This document shows, piece after piece, positions 16,288 to 24,788 of a stretch of DNA of 33,920 bases. A program made the position numbers and the translations under genes. Under the pieces are notes generated by a model that worked only from the letters and a program-made list of their open reading frames with translations, made no database searches and was not told the origin of the DNA. The DNA comes from GCA-2401735 sp051252095 (lineage in GTDB: Bacteria > Pseudomonadota > Gammaproteobacteria > Burkholderiales > Methylophilaceae). The stretch spans positions 1 through 33,920 of the forward strand of contig JBPOFK010000022.1 of assembly GCA_051252095.1 (NCBI GenBank), given 5' to 3'. Numbering within the stretch: position 1 is the stretch's first letter; every line of letters starts with the position of its first letter.

Positions 16288-17085
16288 ATGACTAAAATCA
16301 ATAATCAAATGGCGGATACAACATCAAAAATTGTGATTGCTAATTGGAAAATGCATGGCAATCTTGAGCAAAATGAATTGTTATTAAAAACGTATGTCTC
16401 AAAACTTACAGATTACAAACATACAAAAGTGGTCGTGTGTGTACCGTATCCATACTTAGCGCAAGCGCAAAGCATATTGCAAGGCACACCAATTGCATGG
16501 GGCGCGCAAAATTTAGCTAAAAACGAAAACGGACCATTGACGGGTGAGGTGAGCGCCTCAATGCTGCGAGACTTCGGTAGTGAATATGTGATTTTGGGAC
16601 ATTCGGAGCGAGCAACCGCTTATTGTGAATCAGATGAAAACATTGCCCAGAAATTTATGATGGCAAAAAAACATGGTATTACCCCAATTTTATGTGTAGG
16701 AGAAACATTAATTGAGCGTGAGGCTGGGGTGATGGAGCTAAAGGTAGGAAAACAATTGGATACGATAATTGATTTATACGGCGCAACGGTTTTTGATAAT
16801 GCCATTATTTCCTATGAGCCTATATGGGCGATTGGCACAGGTTTGGCGGCTAGCCCTGAACAAGTGTTAGCGATGCATCGTTTCATCTCGGAAAAACTGC
16901 TTCAAGCCAATAAAACGCAAAAAAATAGCTTTAAAATTCTCTACGGAGGCAGCGTTAATCCGCAAAATGCGGTACAATTATTCCAAATTGAAAATGTAGA
17001 TGGCGGGTTAATTGGCAAGTGTTCTCTGAGTGCGCCAGCGTTTGAAGGAATCTGTCAAGCAGCAGAATCTTCTGGACCTAGCTGA
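16288..17085 (+). CDS. tpiA: Triosephosphate isomerase
   Basis: This protein interconverts dihydroxyacetone phosphate and glyceraldehyde-3-phosphate in the cytoplasm. Numbering from ATG 16288, catalytic residues are Lys21 (ANWKMHG), His105 (LGHSER) and Glu177 (SYEPIWAIGTG), with the phosphate-binding YGGSV near the end. The N-terminus is about 10 residues longer than usual. ATG 16309 (MADTTSK) is an alternative start, and neither ATG has a clear ribosome site. A TATAAT at 16274-16279 lies just upstream without a good -35; if used, the first ATG would be almost leaderless. It lies in the order recJ-tpiA-secG. Confidence 0.95.
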   Translation: MTKINNQMADTTSKIVIANWKMHGNLEQNELLLKTYVSKLTDYKHTKVVVCVPYPYLAQAQSILQGTPIAWGAQNLAKNENGPLTGEVSASMLRDFGSEYVILGHSERATAYCESDENIAQKFMMAKKHGITPILCVGETLIEREAGVMELKVGKQLDTIIDLYGATVFDNAIISYEPIWAIGTGLAASPEQVLAMHRFISEKLLQANKTQKNSFKILYGGSVNPQNAVQLFQIENVDGGLIGKCSLSAPAFEGICQAAESSGPS

Positions 17086-17116
17086 CTATGTATGTTGGAT
17101 TGTTAATAGGTAAAAA

Positions 17117-17485
17117 ATGGAAAATATAATAACGGTAGTACATGTGCTGGCAGCAGCAAGTTTGATTGGGTTAATTTTATTGCAGCACGGTAAAGGTGCT
17201 GACATGGGTGCCGCTTTTGGTAGCGGCGCTTCAGGCAGTTTGTTCGGGGTCAGTGGGTCATCCAATTTTTTGAGTCGGGCGACAGCGTTTAGCGTAACCG
17301 TGTTTTTTGCAACAAGTTTGGCGTTGGCTTATATTGCAAGTCATCGCTCTAGTTCTGGCAGTGTGATTAAGGTGCCTGTGGCTGTGGAGACGCAAGTTGA
17401 TGCAGATACTGCATCGACAGAAGTAACGCCAGCATTGCCCGATTCAGTTCCAGCTGCTAGCACTGCGGAGGATGTTCCTAACTAA
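17117..17485 (+). CDS. secG: Preprotein translocase subunit SecG
   Basis: This 122-residue small membrane subunit supports SecYEG-mediated export. Two hydrophobic helices (about 4-22 and 52-72) flank the conserved loop LLQHGKGADMGAAFGSGASG (about 21-40). A polar Ala/Val/Asp/Pro-rich tail follows (about 80-122), longer than in E. coli. Placement between tpiA and tRNA-Leu is the usual betaproteobacterial and gammaproteobacterial context. No terminator hairpin with a T run is seen before the tRNA; only AGGGA-GT-TCCCT at 17492-17503. Confidence 0.93.
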   Translation: MENIITVVHVLAAASLIGLILLQHGKGADMGAAFGSGASGSLFGVSGSSNFLSRATAFSVTVFFATSLALAYIASHRSSSGSVIKVPVAVETQVDADTASTEVTPALPDSVPAASTAEDVPN

Positions 17486-17513
17486 ATATTTAGGGAGTTC
17501 CCTGAATAAACAT

Positions 17514-17598
17514 GCCGTCGTGGTGGAATTGGTAGACACGCTATCTTGAGGGGGTAGTGACGAAAGTCGTGAGAGTTCGAGTCTCTCCGTCGGCACCA
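17514..17598 (+). tRNA. tRNA-Leu (anticodon GAG)
   Basis: An 85-base class II tRNA with encoded CCA. The D-arm region GTGGTGGAATTGGTAGACAC and anticodon stem CTATC/GGTAG around TTGAGGG give anticodon GAG, reading CUC and CUU. A short variable arm (GAC-GAAA-GTC) and the T arm GAGAG-TTCGAGT-CTCTC follow. The acceptor stem GCCGTCG/CGTCGGC pairs except for a U-U opposition at position 5:68. It lies between secG and nuoA, as in related bacteria. Confidence 0.95.
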
Positions 17599-17723
17599 GT
17601 TGTGGTGATAGTGGTGATTCGAAAAAATGGACAAAGAATCCAAGATGGCGATAAGTCATATAAAAACAACAGTTTTTTAGAGCGTTTAGAAATTTAATGT
17701 ATGAAAGCTAAGGGTTAGGACTT

Positions 17724-18080
17724 TTGCTAGATAATTATTTTCCGATTTTAATGTTTATTATAGTTGGCTTAGCTGTAGGGCTTGGTCCACTAATTCTCGG
17801 TAAGCTGGTTTCTCCTCATAAGCCAGATGCTGAAAAAAACTCGCCATATGAATGTGGTTTTGAAGCCTTTGAAGATGCACGGATGAAGTTTGATGTGCGT
17901 TATTACTTAGTTGCTATCTTATTTATTCTCTTTGATTTAGAAATTGCTTTTTTATTCCCTTGGGCAGTCGTATTGCAAGATATTGGCCTGTTTGGGTTTT
18001 TTGCCATGATGGTCTTTTTGTTTGTATTGGTCGTCGGCTTTGTCTATGAGTGGAAAAAAGGCGCGCTTGAGTGGGATTAA
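17724..18080 (+). CDS. nuoA: NADH:quinone oxidoreductase subunit A
   Basis: This 118-residue membrane subunit has three transmembrane helices (about 5-27, 62-84, 88-108) and the family motif SPYECGFEAFEDARMKFDVRYYL (about 40-62) in the loop near the quinone site. The start is TTG, giving MLDNYFPI, which matches the usual NuoA N-terminus; TAGGA precedes it. It is the first gene of the nuoA-N operon. The 125 bases between tRNA-Leu and nuoA contain no clear promoter. The best -35-like hexamer is TGGACA at 17628-17633 with only a weak -10, so transcription may also come through from secG/tRNA-Leu. Confidence 0.95.
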   Translation: MLDNYFPILMFIIVGLAVGLGPLILGKLVSPHKPDAEKNSPYECGFEAFEDARMKFDVRYYLVAILFILFDLEIAFLFPWAVVLQDIGLFGFFAMMVFLFVLVVGFVYEWKKGALEWD

Positions 18081-18133
18081 GCACACAAGTTTCAACCAGT
18101 TTTGAATTTTATTTTGTATTGGAATATGTTTAA

Positions 18134-18610
18134 GTGAGCATCGAAGGCGTATTAGAAAAGGGCTTTGTCACTACCACGCTGGATACGGTGATTAACTACA
18201 CACGTACAGGATCTATGTGGCCGATGACATTTGGCTTGGCATGCTGTGCGGTAGAGATGATGCATGCTGGTGCGGCACGATATGATTTGGATCGGTTTGG
18301 GATTGTTTTTAGACCAAGTCCGCGTCAATCGGATGTTATGATTGTTGCAGGTACGTTGGTTAATAAGATGGCGCCAGCGCTCCGTAAAGTGTATGACCAG
18401 ATGGCGGAGCCAAGGTGGGTTATTTCCATGGGTAGCTGTGCGAATGGTGGTGGCTATTATCATTATTCATACTCTGTCGTTCGCGGATGTGATCGTATTG
18501 TTCCTGTTGATGTTTACGTTCCAGGTTGCCCGCCAACGGCAGAGGCCTTGTTGTTTGGCATCATTCAATTGCAAAAGAAAATTAAACGGACCAATACAAT
18601 TGCACGCTAA
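18134..18610 (+). CDS. nuoB: NADH:quinone oxidoreductase subunit B
   Basis: This 158-residue subunit binds the terminal [4Fe-4S] cluster N2, which passes electrons to quinone. The ligands are the tandem Cys37-Cys38 (GLACCAVEMM), the Cys in SMGSCANGGG and the Cys in VPGCPPTAE. RYDLDRFGIVFRPSPRQSD is the usual quinone-facing stretch. The start is GTG, 53 bases after nuoA, with no strong ribosome site. All four cluster ligands are present. Confidence 0.97.
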   Translation: MSIEGVLEKGFVTTTLDTVINYTRTGSMWPMTFGLACCAVEMMHAGAARYDLDRFGIVFRPSPRQSDVMIVAGTLVNKMAPALRKVYDQMAEPRWVISMGSCANGGGYYHYSYSVVRGCDRIVPVDVYVPGCPPTAEALLFGIIQLQKKIKRTNTIAR

Positions 18611-18640
18611 ATTGCAAGCTAATCAGAGTAGTCAAAGAAT

Positions 18641-19237
18641 ATGTCAGCTAAACTAGATGAACTATCTGCGCAATTAAAGCTAGCACTCAACACTGGGTTA
18701 GCTAAAATCAGCGAAGATCTGAATGAAATTACAATTGAATGTAAGGCAAAGGATTTAATCGATGTCTGCCTAAAACTGCGGGACCATGGCGAGCTTAAAT
18801 TTGAGCAGCTAATAGATTTATGCGGCGTTGATTATAGTGATTATAAGGAAGGCTTATGGGAAGGGATGCGCTACGCAGTAGTGTTGCACTTGCTATCGGT
18901 ATCTCTAAATCAACGTGTTCGGGTGAGAGTCTTTGCCGAAGATGATGATTTCCCTGTTTTGCCAACTTTGATTGATGTTTGGCCGGGTGCAAATTGGTTT
19001 GAGCGCGAAGCTTTTGATTTGTTTGGCATTATGTTTGAAAACCATCCCGATTTACGCCGAATCCTTACGGACTATGGCTTTGTTGGCCATCCATTCCGTA
19101 AAGACTTCCCCATGATTGGGAATGTTGAAATGCGTTATGACCCGGAACAACGGCGTGTCGTGTATCAGCCAGTCTCCATAGAGTTGCGGAATAATGTGCC
19201 CCGACTCATCAGGGATGAAGGGGTGCATAATGGCTGA
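18641..19237 (+). CDS. nuoC: NADH:quinone oxidoreductase subunit C
   Basis: This 198-residue peripheral-arm subunit is of the 30-kDa type. The conserved block WPGANWFEREAFDLFGI (about 111-127) and the signature HPDLRRILTDYGF plus GHPFRKDFP (about 132-155) mark the family. It is separate from nuoD, not fused as in E. coli NuoCD. Its stop overlaps the nuoD start by 8 bases, indicating translational coupling. Confidence 0.96.
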   Translation: MSAKLDELSAQLKLALNTGLAKISEDLNEITIECKAKDLIDVCLKLRDHGELKFEQLIDLCGVDYSDYKEGLWEGMRYAVVLHLLSVSLNQRVRVRVFAEDDDFPVLPTLIDVWPGANWFEREAFDLFGIMFENHPDLRRILTDYGFVGHPFRKDFPMIGNVEMRYDPEQRRVVYQPVSIELRNNVPRLIRDEGVHNG

Positions 19238-20483
19238 GATTCATAACTATACGATGAACTTTGGCCCACAGCACCCGGCGGCGCATGGTGTGTTACGCTT
19301 GGTATTAGAGTTGGATGGCGAAGTTATTCAGCGTGCAGACCCACATATTGGTTTACTGCATCGTGCGACGGAAAAGCTAGCTGAAAATAGAACTTACTTA
19401 CAGTCAGTGCCTTATATGGACCGCCTAGACTACGTGTCCATGATGTCAAATGAACATGCCTATGTAATGGCTATCGAAAAAATGCTGGGGCTGAAAGTGC
19501 CAATTCGTGCGCAGTATATTCGCGTCATGTTTGATGAAATTACTCGTATTCTTAATCATTTGTTGTGGATTGGTGCGCATGGTATTGATTTGGGCGCAAT
19601 GACGATGTTTATTTATGCATTCCGTGAGCGTGAAGATTTATTTGATATGTATGAAGCGGTATCAGGTGCAAGGATGCATGCCGCGTATTATCGTCCAGGT
19701 GGAGTTTACCGTGACTTGCCAGAACGGATGCCGCAGCATGAAACAACCAAATTCCGTAGTAAAGCCCAGATTAATAAATTGAATGAGAATCGTCAGGGTT
19801 CATTATTAGACTTTATTGAAGATTTTACGAATCGCTTTCCAAAGCATGTTGATGAGTATGAAACACTATTAACCGACAATCGAATTTGGAAGCAACGTAC
19901 GGTCGGTATTGGTGTTGTGTCACCAGAGCGGGCCTTGGCCTTAGGCTTTACTGGCCCCATGCTACGCGGATCTGGCATTGAATGGGATTTGCGGCGTAAA
20001 CAGCCTTACGAGGTTTACGACAAGCTAGCGTTTGATATCCCTGTCGGCGTGAATGGGGACAGTTATGATCGATACTTAGTGCGCATGGAAGAGTTTCGCC
20101 AATCAAATCGAATCATAAAGCAATGTGTAGATTGGCTACGCAAAAATCCTGGCTCTGTGATTACCGATGATAATAAAGTGGCACCTCCTGATAGAGAGGG
20201 CATGAAAACCAATATGGAAGACATGATTCACCACTTTAAGTTATTTACAGAAGGATTTCATGTGCCAGCAGGTGAGGCTTATGCTGCAGTGGAACACCCT
20301 AAAGGTGAGTTCGGAATTTATATGATTTCTGATGGTGCAAACAAGCCGTATCGATTGAAAATTAGAGCGCCAGGTTTTGCGCATATTTCTGCAATGGATG
20401 AAATGACGCGTGGGCATATGTTGGCAGATTTGGTGGCTATTATTGGTACGCAAGATATTGTGTTTGGAGAAATTGACCGATGA
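19230..20483 (+). CDS. nuoD: NADH:quinone oxidoreductase subunit D
   Basis: This 417-residue 49-kDa-type subunit, related to the NiFe-hydrogenase large subunit, forms the quinone pocket with NuoB. The N-terminus MNFGPQHPAAHGVLRL, then DPHIGLLHRATEKL, PYMDRLDYVSMM and the C-terminal QDIVFGEIDR are canonical. The ATG at 19230 has AAGGGG upstream. A TTG further upstream (19194) would add residues out of the family pattern and lies inside nuoC. The final TGA overlaps an ATG (ATGA) that opens the 20-codon ORF before nuoE. Confidence 0.97.
   Translation: MAEIHNYTMNFGPQHPAAHGVLRLVLELDGEVIQRADPHIGLLHRATEKLAENRTYLQSVPYMDRLDYVSMMSNEHAYVMAIEKMLGLKVPIRAQYIRVMFDEITRILNHLLWIGAHGIDLGAMTMFIYAFREREDLFDMYEAVSGARMHAAYYRPGGVYRDLPERMPQHETTKFRSKAQINKLNENRQGSLLDFIEDFTNRFPKHVDEYETLLTDNRIWKQRTVGIGVVSPERALALGFTGPMLRGSGIEWDLRRKQPYEVYDKLAFDIPVGVNGDSYDRYLVRMEEFRQSNRIIKQCVDWLRKNPGSVITDDNKVAPPDREGMKTNMEDMIHHFKLFTEGFHVPAGEAYAAVEHPKGEFGIYMISDGANKPYRLKIRAPGFAHISAMDEMTRGHMLADLVAIIGTQDIVFGEIDR
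20466..20470 (+). promoter_or_regulatory. Ribosome binding site for the nuoD-nuoE micro-ORF
   Basis: GGAGA lies 9 bases before ATG 20480, inside the last codons of nuoD. It has no other start to serve. Confidence 0.5.
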
Positions 20484-20542
20484 AGATGCTTGCACAAATG
20501 CGCTTTAAAGTATTTTCTAAATGGATTTGGAAAGTTGTTTAA
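20480..20542 (+). CDS. Candidate 20-residue microprotein bridging nuoD and nuoE
   Basis: The ORF begins with ATG overlapping the nuoD stop (ATGA) and ends with TAA overlapping the supported nuoE start (TAATG). It therefore fills the gap exactly. It has its own Shine-Dalgarno sequence (20466-20470). The product begins MKMLAQMRFK and ends SKWIWKVV, with net charge about +5, two Trp and two Phe. It could be a small membrane-associated peptide or simply a coupling ORF that carries ribosomes from nuoD to nuoE. I know of no named family. Coincidence, or a nuoE start at ATG 20521, are the alternatives. Confidence 0.45.
   Translation: MKMLAQMRFKVFSKWIWKVV
20529..20534 (+). promoter_or_regulatory. 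Ribosome binding site deciding the nuoE start
   Basis: GGAAAG sits 7 bases before ATG 20542. It lies after the alternative ATG at 20521, which supports the downstream start. Confidence 0.6.
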
Positions 20543-21015
20543 TGTTATCAGCAGAAGCTATCAAGAAAATTGAATATGAGTTGACTAAGTATCCTGGGGA
20601 TCAACGTCAGGCTGCTGTGATGTCTGCATTACGTATTGCACAAACTGAGAATGGTTGGTTGTCACCTGAATGTATTACCGACGTAGCGAAGTACTTAGGT
20701 ATACCTGATATCGCAGCACTGGAAGTTGCCACTTTTTATAATATGTATGACTTGGAACCGGTTGGTAAATATAAAATCACGGTATGTACTAATATTTCCT
20801 GCATGCTGCGGGATAGCGACCAGATTGTTGAGCATTTGCAAAGCAAATTGGGCATAGGCTTTAACGAGGTGACAGCCGATGGCAAATATTGCTTGAAAGA
20901 AGGTGAGTGTATGGGAGCTTGTGGTGGTGCGCCATTGATGAGCGTTAATAATAACAAAATGCACGAATTTTTAACTCCTGAAAAAGTAGATGATATTTTG
21001 AAGGAGCTCAAGTAA
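20542..21015 (+). CDS. nuoE: NADH:quinone oxidoreductase subunit E
   Basis: This 157-residue 24-kDa-type subunit carries the [2Fe-2S] cluster N1a. From ATG 20542 the ligands are Cys82 and Cys87 (VCTNISCML) and Cys123 and Cys127 (GECMGACGG). The N-terminus MLSAEAIKKIEYELTKYP matches relatives. An ATG at 20521 would add seven residues and lacks a ribosome site. The stop overlaps the nuoF start (TAATG). Confidence 0.96.
   Translation: MLSAEAIKKIEYELTKYPGDQRQAAVMSALRIAQTENGWLSPECITDVAKYLGIPDIAALEVATFYNMYDLEPVGKYKITVCTNISCMLRDSDQIVEHLQSKLGIGFNEVTADGKYCLKEGECMGACGGAPLMSVNNNKMHEFLTPEKVDDILKELK
21001..21006 (+). promoter_or_regulatory. Ribosome binding site for nuoF
   Basis: AAGGAG lies within the last codons of nuoE, 8 bases before ATG 21015. 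It fixes that start, which overlaps the nuoE stop. Confidence 0.7.
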
Positions 21016-22349
21016 TGGCAATCACAAACGCTAAACAGGTTAAACATGAGAAGGTTGTAATGACTGACCTAGCGGGTCAAACACTGGTTACCTTAAGAAC
21101 GTTATCTGAAAAAAATCCAGCTTCAATCGCTGCTTATGAAAAACTCGGCGGTTATCAACAATTAAAACGGTTGGTAAAGGAAAGAGTTAAGGCAACAGAG
21201 ATTATTAATGAGGTGAAGTTATCAGGCCTGCGAGGACGTGGCGGAGCTGGTTTCCCTACAGGTCTTAAATGGAGCTTTATGCCGCGTTATTTTGATGGCA
21301 CGAAGTATCTTGTTTGTAATACTGATGAAGGTGAGCCTGGCACTTTTAAAGATCGCGATATTATTCGCTATAACCCACACCAGCTGATAGAAGGTATGGC
21401 AATTGCGGCTTATACCTTAGGTGCGAGCGTAGGGTATAACTATATTCATGGTGAAATTTGGCATGAATATGAGCTGTTTGAGCAAGCGTTAGCTGAAGCT
21501 AGAAATGCTGGCTACCTAGGAAAAAACTTATTTGGCACAAACTTTAGTTTTGAATTGTATGCAGTTCATGGCTATGGTGCTTATATCTGTGGAGAAGAAA
21601 CTGCGCTGATTGAGTCTCTTGAAGGAAAAAAAGGGCAGCCAAGATTTAAGCCACCATTTCCTGCTAGTTACGGTGTGTTTGGTAAGCCGACTAATGTAAA
21701 TAATACTGAAAGTTTTGCCAGCATCCCTTGGATTATCCAGCACGGTGGTCAAGCCTTTGCTGATTTAGGTGTTGCAGGCTCAGGTGGCAGTAAGTTGTTT
21801 TCAGTATCAGGACATGTTGAAAAGCCAGGCAACTATGAAGTGAAAATGGGCACCCCTTTTAAAGAGTTGCTTGATATGGCTGGTGGTATATGGAAAGGGC
21901 GTAAGCTTAAAGCTGTCATTCCAGGAGGTCCATCTACAGCGGTGATGCCTGCGGAAGCAATTTTAGATGCAACAATGGATTACAACGGCTTAAGCAAAGC
22001 GGGTTCAAGTTTAGGTGCTGGATCAATGATTGTGATGGACGAATCGACCTGCATGGTTAAGGCGCTCAAACGTTTAAGTTACTTTTTCTATGAAGAAAGT
22101 TGTGGGCAATGTACGCCTTGTAGAGAAGGCACTGGCTGGGTCTATCGAGTGATTAAACGTATTACTGATGGTAACGGCAAGATGGAAGATTTAGAGTTGC
22201 TAACGGATGTCAGCAATAATATTTCAGGCCGTACAATTTGTGCGCTGGGTGATGCAGCAGCAACGCCTGTATTAAGTTTTATTAAGCATTTCCGTCCGGA
22301 GTTTGAATATTACATTCAGCACGGTAAAAGTATGGTTGATGGGCAATAG
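21015..22349 (+). CDS. nuoF: NADH:quinone oxidoreductase subunit F
   Basis: This 444-residue 51-kDa-type subunit oxidises NADH and passes electrons through FMN. The FMN/NADH site includes GLRGRGGAGFPTGLKW (about 71-86), the CNTDEGEPGTFKDR stretch (101-114) and GEETALIESLEGKKGQPR (193-210). Ligands of the [4Fe-4S] cluster N3 are Cys363, Cys366, Cys369 (ESCGQCTPC) and Cys409 (RTICALGD). The first 15 residues are an extra N-terminal segment; MTDLAGQ at residue 16 is a conceivable later start. The ATG at 21015 with AAGGAG is preferred. Confidence 0.97.
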   Translation: MAITNAKQVKHEKVVMTDLAGQTLVTLRTLSEKNPASIAAYEKLGGYQQLKRLVKERVKATEIINEVKLSGLRGRGGAGFPTGLKWSFMPRYFDGTKYLVCNTDEGEPGTFKDRDIIRYNPHQLIEGMAIAAYTLGASVGYNYIHGEIWHEYELFEQALAEARNAGYLGKNLFGTNFSFELYAVHGYGAYICGEETALIESLEGKKGQPRFKPPFPASYGVFGKPTNVNNTESFASIPWIIQHGGQAFADLGVAGSGGSKLFSVSGHVEKPGNYEVKMGTPFKELLDMAGGIWKGRKLKAVIPGGPSTAVMPAEAILDATMDYNGLSKAGSSLGAGSMIVMDESTCMVKALKRLSYFFYEESCGQCTPCREGTGWVYRVIKRITDGNGKMEDLELLTDVSNNISGRTICALGDAAATPVLSFIKHFRPEFEYYIQHGKSMVDGQ

Positions 22350-22352
22350 CAT

Positions 22353-24788
22353 ATGTTAAAAATTGAAATTGATGGAAAACCAGTAGAAGTCGATCACGGA
22401 ACGACAATTATTGACGCAGCCGATAAGCTAGGCGTTGCTATTCCGCGGTTTTGTTACCATAAAAAACTATCCGTTGCTGCTAACTGCCGTATGTGCCTCG
22501 TTGAGGTTGAGAAGTTCGGTAAGCCATTGCCTGCCTGTGCTACACCAGTCGCAGAGGGGATGAAAATATTTACCCGAAGCGAGGCTGCCATAGAGGCACA
22601 GCAAAGTGTGATGGAGTTCCTGTTGATTAACCATCCTTTAGATTGTCCAATATGCGACCAAGGTGGTGAATGCGACTTGCAGGATATTGCCGTTGGTTAT
22701 GGTGCCAGCGGTTCTCGTTATACAGAAGAAAAGCGGGTTGTTTTTAACAAAAACATCGGTCCATTAATCAGTACTGATATGACGCGCTGTATTCAATGTA
22801 CGCGCTGTGTGCGGTTTCTGAAAGAAGTTGGGGGTATGCAAGAGCTTGGCATGGTCAACCGTGGCGAGCACGCAGAGATCACGGCTTATGTTGATCAAAG
22901 TGTGAACTCTGAGTTATCAGGTAATATTATTGATCTATGCCCAGTGGGTGCGTTAACAAATAAACCATTCAGATACTCGGCAAGAAGTTGGGAGTTGATT
23001 CGTCGACCATCTATTGCACCACATGATAGTTTAGGTTCACACATTGAAGTGCATGTAAAAGATAATAAGGTCATGCGGGTGTTGCCACGCGAGAAGGAAA
23101 GTATTAACGAGTGTTGGCTATCTGACCGTGACCGTTTTTCTTATGAAGGCTTAAATAGCCCAGATCGGCTTAAAGTGCCGATGATTAAGCACAATGGCGA
23201 GTGGCAAGAAACTGACTGGAAAACCGCTTTGGAGTATTCCGCGCGCCAGTTGAAAGACATTACAAACGAGCATGGGAGTGATGCACTAGGTGTGCTGGTC
23301 TCACCGAATAGCACAATGGAAGAAGGCTATTTAATCAAAGAGTTGGCGAATGACTTGGGTTGCGGCAATGTCGATTATCGACTGCGTCAGACAGACTTCC
23401 GATTAGATGGTAAGCGTGTCGGTACGCCTTGGATGGGTTGTAATATTGACGAGATAGAAAAGCTGGACCGTATTTTATTGATTGGTTCTAATATTCGCAA
23501 CGAACATCCATTACTAGCACAGCGTTTCCGTAAAGCCGTTGACAATGGTGCTGAGCTTTCCATTATTAGTCCGCTGGACAATAATCCATTGATGGATATT
23601 GCTCATAAAATTATTGTCACGCCTAATGATATTGTGAATGTGCTTGCGCAGATATTAAAAGCGATGTCAAAATTACAACGTTTGTCTTTATGCTTGCCAC
23701 CAACGCTTAACGCGTTATTAGAGAAAATTCATGTTCGCCCGAATACTGAAGCGATGGCGGAAAGTTTGGCTGGTTTGGGTAAAACTTTCAATCTGATTGC
23801 ACCAAAAGTAGGTATTTTCTTAGGGAATATGGCCCTAAGTGCGCCGCGTTTTACAGAAATGTACAGTCTGGCAGAAGCCATTGGTGGCGTGTCTGGTGCA
23901 AAAGGGGGCATTCTACCCGCATCAGCAAATAGCACTGGTATGCACTTAATTGGGGTCATGCCTTCGGCAACAGGAATGCATGCAAGAGCTATGCTAGAGA
24001 TTCCACGCAAAGCCTATTTGCTGTTAAATATTGAACCAGAGCTTGACTGTCAACATGCTGCTCTGGCAAGAACTGCCATGGAAAAGGCGGAATGTGTGAT
24101 TGCATTAACTGCTTTTAAATCAAAAGCGCTTGAGCATGCGGATGTTTTGCTACCAATCGCACCGTTTACGGAAACTTCAGGTACCTTCATGAATATGGAA
24201 GGGCGAATTCAAAGCTTTAAAGCTGTTGTTAAGCCACTTGGTGAGTGCAGGCCCGCTTGGAAGGTACTACGTGTGCTTGCTAATACGCTTGATCTGCAAG
24301 GTTATGACTACGAAAGTACAGAAGAGGTTAAAAACGCTATTTTTGGTGATGAAAGACCTGCTGATTTTGCAAGACGACGACTCAATAACAATATGAAAGA
24401 ATTAGTTGAAATTGAGACTAAGATTAAGTCCTCAGGATTACAACGTATTGGGGAAGTGCCACAATATGAGTCTGATCCTATTGTGCGTCGATCAGAGCCG
24501 CTGAGAAAAACAAAATACAATATTAAACGACTTGTCCGTATGCACCCTGACGAAATGCGCTTACATGAGTTGAGTGAAGGTGATATGGTCTTGGTTAAAC
24601 AAGATCAGGGCAGTGCGATTTTGCCAGTCCGAAAGGACACACATGTAGCCTTAGGTTGTGTAAGGGTAGCTGCAGCGCATGAAGATACGCTAGGGCTTGG
24701 TGATTTAATGGGCGATATTAGCATTGAAAAACTATCAAAAGAACAAGCTGATGTGATAAGAGCAAAAGAATTGGAAGCGCAAAACTAA
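22353..24788 (+). CDS. nuoG: NADH:quinone oxidoreductase subunit G
   Basis: This 811-residue 75-kDa-type subunit carries the electron wire of the peripheral arm. The N-terminal [2Fe-2S] ligands are Cys34, Cys45, Cys48 and Cys62. The His-ligated [4Fe-4S] set is His94, Cys98, Cys101 and Cys107. The next [4Fe-4S] set is Cys146, Cys149, Cys152 and Cys195. A molybdopterin-oxidoreductase-like domain without catalytic function fills about 215-680. The C-terminus (about 700-800) matches the usual molybdopterin dinucleotide-binding-like fold. The start is 3 bases after nuoF, and the stop overlaps nuoH (TAATG). Confidence 0.97.
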   Translation: MLKIEIDGKPVEVDHGTTIIDAADKLGVAIPRFCYHKKLSVAANCRMCLVEVEKFGKPLPACATPVAEGMKIFTRSEAAIEAQQSVMEFLLINHPLDCPICDQGGECDLQDIAVGYGASGSRYTEEKRVVFNKNIGPLISTDMTRCIQCTRCVRFLKEVGGMQELGMVNRGEHAEITAYVDQSVNSELSGNIIDLCPVGALTNKPFRYSARSWELIRRPSIAPHDSLGSHIEVHVKDNKVMRVLPREKESINECWLSDRDRFSYEGLNSPDRLKVPMIKHNGEWQETDWKTALEYSARQLKDITNEHGSDALGVLVSPNSTMEEGYLIKELANDLGCGNVDYRLRQTDFRLDGKRVGTPWMGCNIDEIEKLDRILLIGSNIRNEHPLLAQRFRKAVDNGAELSIISPLDNNPLMDIAHKIIVTPNDIVNVLAQILKAMSKLQRLSLCLPPTLNALLEKIHVRPNTEAMAESLAGLGKTFNLIAPKVGIFLGNMALSAPRFTEMYSLAEAIGGVSGAKGGILPASANSTGMHLIGVMPSATGMHARAMLEIPRKAYLLLNIEPELDCQHAALARTAMEKAECVIALTAFKSKALEHADVLLPIAPFTETSGTFMNMEGRIQSFKAVVKPLGECRPAWKVLRVLANTLDLQGYDYESTEEVKNAIFGDERPADFARRRLNNNMKELVEIETKIKSSGLQRIGEVPQYESDPIVRRSEPLRKTKYNIKRLVRMHPDEMRLHELSEGDMVLVKQDQGSAILPVRKDTHVALGCVRVAAAHEDTLGLGDLMGDISIEKLSKEQADVIRAKELEAQN

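Noticed and set aside
17492..17503. AGGGA-GT-TCCCT as a terminator after secG
   Set aside because: The loop is too short and no T run follows; it is probably chance.
17627..17680. 17-codon ORF between tRNA-Leu and nuoA as a leader peptide
   Set aside because: No ribosome site and no runs of a regulatory codon or attenuator hairpin.
19194..19229. Upstream TTG extension of nuoD
   Set aside because: It lies inside nuoC, adds residues with no family match, and the ATG at 19230 has a proper ribosome site.
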